Positions 7,574-17,535 of a stretch of DNA of 18,310 nucleotides are shown here, piece by piece. The DNA is from Scenedesmus sp. ARA3. Lineage: Eukaryota; Chlorophyta; Chlorophyceae; Sphaeropleales; Scenedesmaceae. The translations under genes and the position numbers were made by a program. The first letter of the stretch is position 1; every line of letters begins with the position of its first letter. The DNA lies in contig RWJK01001468.1 of assembly GCA_004335835.1 (NCBI GenBank), forward strand, positions 8,935-27,244, read 5' to 3'. Under the pieces are notes generated by a model. The model was not told where the DNA came from. It made no database searches and saw nothing but the letters and a program-made list of their open reading frames with translations.

Positions 7574-10500
7574 ATGGCGCACGTTAATGTTATCACAGCT
7601 GGGCAGCTGGAGCGCATTCGTGCCAAGGTGATTGAAGCAGTAGAAGCCCCCGTGGAATGGGCAGCACTGCGAGCATTTTCAACAACAAAATGCCTGTAGC
7701 GCAGGTAGCCACCGTTTCTGATGAGACACGCAAAGAGGAGGAGCGGTTGCGTCTGAAGACGCTGTCAGAGGAACGTGCCAGCAAATGGCCCAACACCCTG
7801 CAGGTAGGGCAGTGCCAGCACTGCTGTGTTGCAGACAATGCAGCTGACAAACAACTCTTGATGCCCACGGTAACATGTATAACTCTTTCTACCTGAGTGC
7901 AGGCTGCCAGGGCACGCAAGGAGCGTGCACGTCAGGACAGGCTCGCTGCAGAGGAAGCAGAAAGGGAGGAGGTGCGCAGCTGACAGCAGCAGTGGATGGC
8001 CAGCTTCTTGTGTACAGTGCCAAGGCAGCACGCTACCGCCAGCCTGGTGCTTGGGAACAAGTGCTTTAGAGATAGCAGTGGGTGCCGGCAACAGCGGCCT
8101 GCCCAGCCGAGCAGACGCGTGCAATCGAGTTTACGCCACAGCTGCAGCAACACGCTACCTGCCTGTTTTGGCTTGGAGCAACACAATGTCAGCTGCCAAT
8201 TCCTAATCTTTATAACGGTCCTTTATGCAGGCTGATCGCCAGGAGGCACTAGTCAAGGCTGAGCAACGGCGCATGGCTATTGAGCGTGCAAACAAGATGC
8301 TGTTTGACGACACAGACGATGTCAAGGCCCTGCATGGCAAGCTGCTGCTGTCAGAGGTGAGCATCAGCAGCTGCTTGCAGGAAGTGAACAAGGGCAACTG
8401 CACACACTTCTGTGTACGAAAGCAACTGCAAACACATGGGGGAGTTGTGCGCTGCACGCAGCTGCGGCCAGTTTCGAGCAGATGGGGCTCTGCAGGGCAG
8501 CAGCTGGAGTCGCAGCAGGGCATGTAGAAAGAGGCGACCAATATGTGTGCTGCATTGTTGCTGCACACCTGCAGCAGCCTTAGGCACAGCTGACCCAATT
8601 ACTGCGGTGCACTTTGCTTGATGGGGCTGCTGTACGCTTGATTGCTGCTGCTTCTGTTGCTGCCAGGTGCTTGCTGAGAACCAGGCCCTGGTGCAGCAGA
8701 AGAAGCACATCACAAGCCTCAAGAAACAGCAGGAGGCAGCGTTTGTGGAGCAGCAGCGCAAGGCACTTGAGGTCAGTCGCTGCAGCAGAGTCTAACTGTG
8801 GTCGCAGAGCTGCGGTGTTTCCATGACACAGCAGCCAGCAGTAACAGCACACTGCATCTGTTTGAGTACTGCAGAATGTAGGCTGCTCAGCAACTGCTTG
8901 CAGGACTGCTACATTTCATGTATGAAAGATGTTTCGGAAGTGTATTTGATGTGCGTGACGTCCAGGCTGCGAATGCTGCTGAGCTGGCCGAGCCTCAGCA
9001 GCTGCTTGCAGGACTCAGCACACAGCATGTTTACATCTTACTCCCGCCCTTGTGAGCATCTTTGTGTGATGTGCTGCAGGCTGCGGAGGCTGCCGAGCTG
9101 GCGAAGCTGCAGGCCGCCAAGCAGGCCGCGCTGGCGCAGAAGGAGGTGCAGATGCAGCAGCTGGAGCAGCTCAAGGCCCGCATCCTGGAGGAGAGGTGCG
9201 GCAGCAGCGGCAGGCAGAACTGCGGCAACAGCAGCAGGCAGGGCAGCAGGACTGCGGCAACAACAGCAGCGGCAGCAGGTGTTGCATACTGCTCAGTAGC
9301 GCTGCGCTAGCAGCAAGGGAACTGTCTTACGACGCTGTGCGAGCTGGCATGCAGTGGGGTCTGGCTACACAACGTGGGCCAGACAAGCAGCTGCGGCCAC
9401 GCACCCTGCAGCTGTCCTTGTAAGACACCCGAACACCACCAGTGCTTGGTGCTTTGCAGGGCTGCCAACAAGGCTGAGGGTGAGCTAGTGCGCCGCAAGG
9501 CAGCAGAGGAGGCCGCCGAGCTGGCCGCCAAAGAGGCTGCGTGGCGGCAGAAGCTGCTGGACATGAACGCTGCAACCAAAGCTTCGAATGACACACTGCT
9601 GGCCTTCAGGGCTGCTGAGCGGGAGCGGGACAAGCAGCTGGAAGAGTCGGTTGAAGGTGTGTGTGGCTTGTAACTCTCCAGAGGCTACCTGTGCAGCAGT
9701 GTTGGTGCTGCAAGCTGGGGTGCTGTAGTTTGTCGCAAACATGGTAGTACCATGCTGCCTGCTTGCAGGACAGCACAGTACAGAGGCAGGGGATGAAGAG
9801 AAGCGCACTGCAGCTTGCAGGACAACACTTGTTTGACTGACTGCTTGTGTGATGTGTGCTGTGTGCAGCGTTCTGCCGCCACAAGGCCGAGGTGGATGCC
9901 CAGCGCGCAGCGGAGAAGGCTGCGAAGGAGGCGGCAAAGGAAGCTCGCAGGAAGGTGAGCAGCAGCAGCCGAAGTTATTTGAATCTCAAGAAGCAGCGTG
10001 CCAACTGTCGGCCAAGCTGCAGAGTAGGCTTGTGTCAGCAAGGCTAAGATCTTGCGCCCAATTGCCACATTTGCCAGCAGCTGTGAAAACACACACATGC
10101 ACAGCATGTACAAGCTGTATGGTGGATGCAAGTTGCGCTTGCTGTGCTGCTGTGTGTGGTGCCCAGGCCATGCGCGACATGATGGAGGAGAACTACAAGC
10201 GCTGGCACCAGCACAACGAGCAGCAGCTGGCGGCAGACGTGCAGGCGGCGCAGCAGAAGGAGGAGGAGAACGCTGCTGCGCAGCAACGCAGGTACGGCTG
10301 TTGTACATTCTTCTTGTCATGGACAAATCCAGGGCACAAAAGCAGCAGCAAGGCAGTATGTTGAACGTTGAACGACATGCAGGGCAGACCAAATCACTTT
10401 GCTGACGCTTTCAATCTTGGTCCTGCCCTCTTGCGGCCTGCAGGCGCCAGGAGGCGCTTGCGGCGCAGCACCGCAGCAACCAGCAGCAGCTCGCGCGCAA

Positions 10501-11011
10501 GGCCGCAGCAGCGCAGGCAGACCGCGCGGCTGACGCGGCCTTCAAGGAGGCGTGGGGCCAGCGGCTAGCGCAGCTGAAGCAGGAGGAGCAGCAGGAGGCG
10601 GCAGATGCGCGGGAGAAGGCTCTGCAGGTGCGGCACAGCAGCAGCTACCGGGTTTCACCTGCACTTGGCTGCCACGCATGTGTCTGCACTGGTCAGTGGT
10701 TGTTAGCCTGCATTGTTGGGTGTGTAGTGTCTAACCCATGCCGGACCTTACCACTCTTCCACCTGCAGGTGCAGCGCTTCCAGCAGTGGCAGAGCGAGCA
10801 CAAGGTGGCCAAGAAGCAGGCGCAGCAGCTGGCAGACGTGCAGGACGCGCTAATGAGCCAGCTGGCGGTGCAGGAGGCCGACGAGCGCGTAAAAGAGTAC
10901 AGCCAGCTGCTGCTGGAGGAGACGGCGAAGCGGGGCCTGTCCACGCAGCCTGTGGCGCTGCATGTTGTGCGCGCGGCGACGCAGCGCTCAGCGCTGACGC
11001 CAAGCATGTAG
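7574..11011 (+). CDS. CFAP210: CFAP210/CCDC173-like ciliary microtubule inner protein, eleven exons, 467 aa
   Basis: CFAP210 proteins lie inside the A-tubule of ciliary doublet microtubules and stabilise it. Exons: 7574-7627, 7705-7803, 7903-7971, 8231-8356, 8667-8771, 9080-9195, 9460-9656, 9869-9954, 10167-10291, 10444-10627, 10769-11011. All are GT-AG and all phases close, giving 467 residues, almost all charged alpha-helix of the trichohyalin-plectin-homology type (Ala/Glu/Lys/Gln/Arg). Diagnostic-looking blocks are VITAGQLERIRAK (residues 6-18), ERASKWPNTL in exon 2, and ERANKMLFDDTDDVKALHGK followed by LLLSEVLAEN across exons 4-5. From family memory these resemble CFAP210 rather than CFAP53 or CFAP45, which are the main alternatives. 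The start at 7574 is preferred over the ATG at 7690 because exon 1 joins in phase 0 and supplies a family-like N-terminus. The last exon ends in a non-coiled tail. Intron 5 holds a decayed copy of the start of exon 6. Confidence 0.75.
8941..8992 (+). repeat. Decayed partial copy of CFAP210 exon 6 with its acceptor
   Basis: About 115 bp before the real exon 6 (9080), intron 5 contains GATGTGC, then TCCAG and GCTGCGAATGCTGCTGAGCT. The real junction has GATGTGC, TGCAG and GCTGCGGAGGCTGCCGAGCT. Homology stops soon after. A further motif, CAGC(A/G)(A/G)CTGCTTGCAGGACT, at about 8887 and 8998, shows that the intron itself was duplicated. Confidence 0.75.
9219..9280. repeat. 32-bp imperfect tandem repeat at start of CFAP210 intron 6
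   Basis: ACTGCGGCAACA begins at 9219 and 9251, each followed by CAGCAG- and GGCAGCAGG-like triplets. It is a local expansion of CAG-type sequence immediately after the exon 6 donor. Confidence 0.65.
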
Positions 11012-11216
11012 GGCAGCCGCCGCAGCGTCTGTGCATATGCAACATGTTGGATTGTGCAGGTGTTGAGACGCCTGTGCTGTGCTGCTCAGCCTGTGCAACT
11101 GGCATGCAGATTGCAATGGGTGAAGGACATGCCAGTGGGGATGAGGTTTTCGTGCAGGAGGGGATGGCTGTGACTCTGGTTTTGGTGCTATGCAATGTGA
11201 ATAGCACAGTCATTGT

Positions 11217-11245
11217 GGGTGGTTGGGTGGGTGGGTGGGTGGGTG
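11217..11245 (+). promoter_or_regulatory. G-run cluster able to form a G-quadruplex
   Basis: GGGT units repeat here: one GGG, a GGTT spacer, then five GGG runs each separated by one T. Six GGG runs with single-base loops fit the usual G-quadruplex pattern very well. It lies about 490 bp upstream of the permease ATG and about 205 bp after the CFAP210 stop, on the coding strand of both. Whether it regulates anything is inference. Confidence 0.7.
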
Positions 11246-11380
11246 AGCTACTGAGTCACTGGTGGCACCCGGGCCTGGCAGTTCCATGCTGTATACCGTT
11301 GGCTACTATCGTTTACACAGGTGAATGTACATGATGATGACAGGTCAACGCAGGTGTTTTGTGTATAACTGCACGAGCTG

Positions 11381-11545
11381 TTGGCATATGCCTCGGTTAG
11401 CACCACCAAGGTGCCCATTGGCAGCAGCAGTGGCAGGGGTTCGACTAACGCAAACGGTGGCCAGCCGCAGGGAAGCTATTACGTTGATATAATCAAACTA
11501 AAAGTCAATTCGCTGCTCAACCTCCTTCGGACATCGTTGTCAGCG
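11381..11545 (+). other. Possible additional 5' exon of the permease gene
   Basis: The frame is open from 11369 (stop at 11366) to a strong GCG|GTAAGT donor after 11545, phase 0. The end reads VNSLLNLLRTSLSA. It could join in phase to CCAAG|ATGGGG at 11736, giving SLSA-MGLAVEIDR, reminiscent of the hydrophilic N-termini before the first helix in plant AZG proteins. There is no ATG in this frame, so a further upstream exon would be needed. ATGATGATG at 11331 with a donor at 11354 and TTAG at 11397-11400 is phase-compatible, but that intron would be only 47 bp. Hence this is not included in the CDS. Confidence 0.35.
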
Positions 11546-11735
11546 GTAAGTTACATCGTCACGTGGTCTGCTGCCAAACCATGACATACCGTCTGGGAGC
11601 ATCGCTGGGTGTTCTGCAGCCAGTTGATGGCTCGCAAACTGCTTGATGAGTGACTAAGTTGCTGTTGATCAGTGCTCCACCACAAGGGTTGTTCTCTCGT
11701 CTCTGGCCGAGTGATTCCTGCGAGAAACAGCCAAG

Positions 11736-13778
11736 ATGGGGCTAGCCGTGGAGATAGACAGGTGTGTAATGGAACAAATGAGTACTATGTGCAGCACAGC
11801 GGCACGGATCGGGGTGCAGCGCCTGCAGCTCCAGGACAGCCCCTTGCTGTACAGCACAGCTGAGCAGCACAGCAGGGAACTGCAGAAGGGCTTTACCTGC
11901 AGCTGTTGCGAATACCTCTTCAAAATCCGCTGATGCTTCAAGTGATTGTGTACTTGAAGACTTCCTGTGCTGTGGTGAACTGTGCTGTTCTGCTTTGCTG
12001 CGTGATGCGCACTAGGTTTTTCAAGATCACAGAGCGCGGCTCCACGATTGGCACAGAGATCAAGTCAGGCATAGCTACGTTCCTGACGATGAGTTACATT
12101 CTGCTGGTCAACCCTCAGATCCTGGGAGCAGCAGGTGGGCAGCAGCTGCTGAGCAGCGTCCTTTGTGTGTGCACCGTATCCTTGCCTGCAAGGTGGCAAG
12201 GCACTGGTCACGCTGGCTGTGCCGCGCAGCTGCTGTGTTTCAACTGGCTGGCTGGAATCTGCATGCAGCTGCCAGCAGCAGCAGTGAAAACAGCGTCGCC
12301 TGCTGCCAGTCGCGGATAGGCTGAGCAGCTGCGGCAGGGTCCTTGTCTAGGAGTCCTGTGCTTCCTGTGCAGTGAACCCTGTCAAGATTCCTGCTGCGGT
12401 GTCTGCTTGCTCCACCTCTTGCTCTACCACCTGCAAGAGTCCTGACAATTGCTTGCGCTTCTGCCATTCCATCTGCGCCAGGCCTGCCCGTCAGGGCTGT
12501 GGGGACGGCAACAGCGCTGCATCTAGGCTGGCCTCGCGGCTATTCTAAGCGCTGTTTCTGCCTTGTCCTGTCTTGCCCTTTGTGCCGCAGGCCTGCCCGT
12601 CAAGGCTGTGGTGACAGCAACAGCTCTGCCAACCACACTACCGCCTGTCTGCTGATCACTACATTGTCGCGGCTGTCTGCTTCAGGCCTGCCTGTCAAGG
12701 CCGTTGTGACAGCAACAACAGCCCTGTCATCCACGCTTGCCTCGCTGCTGTTACAATCGCTGATCCTATAACTTTGCGCTTATGAATCTGCGTGTTCCTT
12801 TGTGCCTCAGGCCTGCCCGTCAAGGCTGTGGTGACAGCAACAGCGCTGTCATCCACGCTTGCCTCGCTGCTGTTACAATCTCTGATCCTATAACTTTGCG
12901 CTTATGAATCTGCGTGTTCCTTTGTGCCTCAGGCTTGCCCGTCAAAGCTGTGGTGACAGCCACGGCGCTGTCATCCACGCTGGCGTCGCTGCTGTGTGGG
13001 CTGACAGCCAACCTGCCAGTGGGCATGTCGCCAGGCATGGGGCTCAACGCATACCTGGTGTTCAGCCAGGTGCGCACGATTTGTTACTTTCATGTTACTT
13101 CTTTGTGTTATGACGTTATGAAGCAGCTTCTGCTTGTGCCGCCAGGCATGGGCCTCAACGCATACCTGGTGTTCAGCCAGGTGCGCAGGACTCGTTGCTT
13201 TAATGTAATTTTGTGTTATGACATTACGAAATAGCTTCCGCCTATGTCGCCAGGCATGGGCCTCAACGCATACCTGGTGTTCAGCCAGGTGCGCAGCACG
13301 TGTTAATCGGGCGTCTATGCAAGGCGGCTTGCAGGCAGTTGGTGCAGCAGCGCGCAGCACAGCTGGATTACAGTATGGCACAAGATTGCAGCAGCACTGG
13401 CCAGCAGATAAATCGGCGGCGCAGTGACGCAGCAACGTGGATCAATTGCCAGGGCGCTGGCAGGCTGCCTGGTTGCTGCTGGCGTGGTGTTGTGCCTAGA
13501 CATGTTGCCTTGACCAGCTTCTGCTGCTGCTGTTGTGCTTGCAGGTGCTGGGCATGGATGTGCCCGTCTCTACAGCTCTGGCAGGCTGCCTGGTTGCTGC
13601 TGGCGAGTGCTGCAGAACCAATATGTGATTTGTACGTTCTGCTGCTGTTGTGGTGCTGGCAGGTGCTAGGCATGGATGTGCCGGTCTCCAAGGCGCTGGC
13701 AGGCTGCCTGGTTGCTGCTGGCGTGGCGTTGGGCGTGGACGCGTCGCGAGCTGCAAGTAACTGTATCTGTTGCTGCTG

Positions 13779-13830
<52 letters not shown>

Positions 13831-16800
13831 ACTTTTCGTGCCGTAGGTCTTGGGCATGGATGTGCCTGTGTCCAAGGCGCTGGCAGGCTGCCAGCAGCAG
13901 TGGCAAGTGCTACACAAGCAACATCTATCTCATGAAGTTCTGCTGCTGTTGTTTCTACTTGCAGGTGCTTGGCATGGATGTGCCGGTCTCCAAGGCAATG
14001 GCAGGCTGCCTGGTTGCTGTTGGCGTGGTGTTGTGCGTGGACGCGCCACAAGCTGCAAGAAACAGCATCTGCTGCTGCTGCTCTTTTTGCCGTAGGTATT
14101 GGGCATGGATGTGCCTGTATCCAAGGCGCTGGCAGGCTGCCTTGTTGCTGCTGGCGTGGTGGCGCTGCTGGCGGTGGTGCGGGCACTCAACGTCATCCTG
14201 TTCATCGTGCCAGACAGCATCAAACTGGCCACGGTGAGTGGGGCTCACAATTGCTGGTGTCACACTTTCTGGAGTCACACTATCTAGCATCTTTGTAGTG
14301 TTACAATATATATGCATCGTGCCAGACAGCATCAAGTTGGCCACGGTGAGCTCGAGCGTGGTAGCTGCAAACATTCAAAGATGAAGTGTTTTATTGCGGG
14401 GCTGAGCAACATTTGAACATGTTGGGTGCATTGGGATGCACAAATGGTCTGAGACTGGTGACCTGGCAGCTGTTCAGTACAGCAGGCCGCCTTGTGTGCG
14501 CAGACCTTACAGATGCTTGCACAATTTGCATGCTAGGCCGCTGGCGTGGTGCGGGCGCTCAACGTCATCCTGTTCGGGTCATCGTGCCAGACAGCATCAA
14601 GCTGGCCACAGTGAGTGGGGTTCACACTTTCTACTGTTACATTTTCTGCTGTCACAGCTTGTGGCACCTTTGTGGTGTCACTCTTATGTTCGTCATGCCA
14701 GACAGCATCAAGCTGGCAACGGTGAGCAAGGCTCACGCTTGCTGGTGTTGCCTGCCATTCGGCAAGGTCATGGTTTTGAGCAGTTGCATCATTGCTTGCT
14801 GTCTGTTGCGCAGGTTGTTGGCATGTCCTGCTGCGCGTTCATAGGCCTGCAGTCCTGCAACTTCGTGGTGCCTGACAGAGAAACGCTGCCTTTCTGTCAA
14901 CCAACCGTAAACCTACTGCTGACCTGTGCTGCCCGCAGGTGGTGGGCATGGGCCTGTTGCTGACCTTCACAGGCCTGCAGTCCAGCAAGATTGTGGTGCC
15001 TGATAAGGAGGTGCATTCTTGATCACATGTTGCTGCCGCGCAGGTGGTAGGCATGGGCCTGCTGCTGACCTTCATAGGTCTGCAGTCCAGCAAGATCGTG
15101 GTGCCTGACAAGGAGACGATGGTCACCATGGGTGACATACTTGGCCTGGAGCCTGTGCTGGCAATTGGGGGCCTGGCAGTTATTGCCGCGCTGCACTTCA
15201 GGTGCGTGGTTTGACTGCATTGACCGGTTTGACTGGTTTGACTGCCTCTTTTGGTTGGTTTGAACAAATTGACTAGGTATGGTTGTTTGTTCGGGTTGAT
15301 TAGCCAATTAATTCAGGGACGATGGTCACCATGGGCGGCATACTTGGCCTGGAGCCTGTGCTGGCAATCGGGGGCCTGGCAGTTATTGCTGCGCTGCACT
15401 TCAGGTGCGTGGTTTGTCTGGTTTGACTGGAGCTGTTGATCGCTTTGTTTGACCAAATTGACTAAGATTTTGCGGTTTATTCAGCCAATGGATTCAGAGA
15501 CGATGGTCACCATGGGCGACATACTCGGCCTGGAGCCTGTGCTGGCAATCGGGGGCCTTGCCGTCAATGCCGCACTGCACTTCAGGTGCGTGAATTGACA
15601 GCTCTCACTGGTTTGTCTGCTTCTTTTGCTTGTTATGAGGACTAAAATCATCATGGCCACTGTGTCGCTTGCCTGCATGTTACATGTTGCAGGATGCTGC
15701 TGCACGTCGCCTCTGCCTGCTGCTGCAGCAGTAGTGACGGCTGCGCTCGCTGCAGGCAGTGTAAGGGCATGCCTACCTGCATGCATGCCTATATGTATGT
15801 ACAGCCATCAGGCAAGCCGGCCCTAGGCAAAGCTGTACAGCTTTCCAATGCTCAGTGCGTGCTGCTGCATCGCTGCTGCGTCCTGCAGGAACGTCAAGGG
15901 CAGCATCATCATTGGCATCATGGTCACTGCGCTTGCGTATTTCACACTGGAGCACACCTGGCCCACTGAGTGAGTGCTGCAGCTGTATCTGTCACACACA
16001 TGCCAAAATTGATTTAGCTCGCGTCTGTATTCATGGCAGCAGCATGCTGACACCGCAACAATGCTGCTCTGGAGCACACATCGAGCACACACTACTAACA
16101 AGTGCAGCGTTGTTAGAGATTGATCTCCTGTTTGCAGCAGCATAACTTCACTTCTGTGCTGCAAACATGCACGCTGCAGGTTCCTGGCGCTGCCTCACCT
16201 CCAGATCTTCCAGCTGGGCTTTCACATTGCTTTTCTCACCCTAGGCCTGTGAACTTCACACCATGCAGGTTCCTGGCGCTGCCTCACCTCCAGATTTTCC
16301 AGCTGGACTTTTCAGATCTTTTCAATAACCCAAAGCCCGCGGCCTGGTCGGCAGTGCTGGCCTACTCCCTGGTCATGATCTTTGATATCGGAGGGGCCAT
16401 GTTTGGGCTGGGCAACCTTGCCGGTGAGAGTCAAATGTTGCATTGTTATTTCTGGTGTTACGTTACAAACTGATTTGTTACGCTCACTAGCCTTGCTGCC
16501 ACAGTTATGTTGTGCATCCAAAAAACTTCCTGACCGTCACACTGTGGGGGCCCTTGATCATCTTGATGAATGACTTATTGCGGATTTCAAACGTAACATG
16601 CTGTTGCAGGTTTGGTGAAGGATGGCCAAGTGCCTGGCGCCATCGTCACCTACCTCTCAGCAGCGCTCGGCACTGCCCTCGGCGCAGTGACCGGCACCAC
16701 CCCCCTCATCATTGCCGCTGAGAGTGCTGTGGGAATTAAGGAAGGGGGCCGCACTGGCCTTGTGGCGGTCACAGTGTCTGGCTGCTTCCTGTGCAGCATG

Positions 16801-17343
16801 TTCCTGGCTCCGTTCCTGCAGGTGGGCTGCCTTGATGTTAGCTTGCATAGTTTTGGCCCCTTGTGCAGCTGGGGTTGTGCTGTGTGTTTGCCGTTCCTTG
16901 TTTTTGCGCTGCTTCTGCGGGTCTGGCAAGATGGCTGAACTGCACAATCATTAAACAAGAGTGCTGTGGGGATCAAGGAAGGCGGCCGCACTGGCCTGGT
17001 GGCGGTCACGGTGTCTGGCTGCTTCCTGTGCAGCATGTTCCTGGCTCCGTTCCTGCAGGTGGGCGCTTGTCAATTGTTCCATCTTTTGATCTTGCTTGCA
17101 TTTGAACTTTTTGACTGCACCACATTCCCGGCTCCATTCCGTTGTGCTGTGTGCTTGGCTGTTACTCAAGCAGCACATGGCTGCACTTGTTGTGGCGCTG
17201 CTTTCATATATATATAATATGCAAATTTCGACTTGCAGACAGGCCTCCTGAGCGCCAAACCCTCCAAATCATATATATAGTATATAAAATGGTTGCAACG
17301 CACACGTCGTGTGTGACATTGTGCATAAAGGAAGGCGGCCGCT

Positions 17344-17400
<57 letters not shown>

Positions 17401-17503
17401 GGCTGCGGCTGCAGGCCATCCCTCAAGTTGCTACTGCGCCTGTGCTGGTGCTTGTCGGAGCGATGATGATGGGCGAGTCAACACACAAAAACACTCTCAC
17501 TAC

Positions 17504-17535
<32 letters not shown>

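Larger units (their letters stand above)
11012..11735. promoter_or_regulatory. Spacer between CFAP210-like gene and permease start
   Basis: This holds the CFAP210 3' UTR and the permease promoter or 5' UTR. I see no clear TGTAA after the CFAP210 stop. The notable items are a G-run cluster at 11217-11245 and an open coding-like stretch ending at a GTAAGT donor (11381-11545), both listed separately. 11546-11735 has no other recognisable content. Confidence 0.45.

Noticed and set aside
7690..7803. CFAP210 start at ATG 7690
   Set aside because: It has a fair start context, but the GCGCAG acceptor at 7699-7704 and the phase-0 join to 7574-7627 give a better family N-terminus. It remains a possible second start.
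12005..12134. Permease start at the ATG at 12005 (MRTRFFKITERG)
   Set aside because: CACTAG|G is an acceptor, and joining to the ATG exon at 11736 gives the family-like EIDRFFKITERG in phase. The bases before the AG would then be intron.
12482..13069. Regularly spaced repeats that resemble a CRISPR array
   Set aside because: Units are long, imperfect and coding, with homologous spacers, and the genome is clearly a eukaryotic nuclear one. They are copies of an exon border.
13300..13935. Plus-strand ORF with poly-Cys, possible cysteine-rich protein
   Set aside because: The cysteines are CTG repeats read out of frame, and the rest is permease exon 4 copies in the wrong frame.
13368..14186. Long minus-strand ORF (272 codons, poly-Gln)
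   Set aside because: It is the antisense shadow of the exon 4 copy array and the (CTG)16 tract, with no domain of its own.
17205..17290. TATATATA blocks in permease intron 8 as an internal promoter
   Set aside because: Two short AT-rich runs only. No start codon or coding sequence follows that is not part of the permease.
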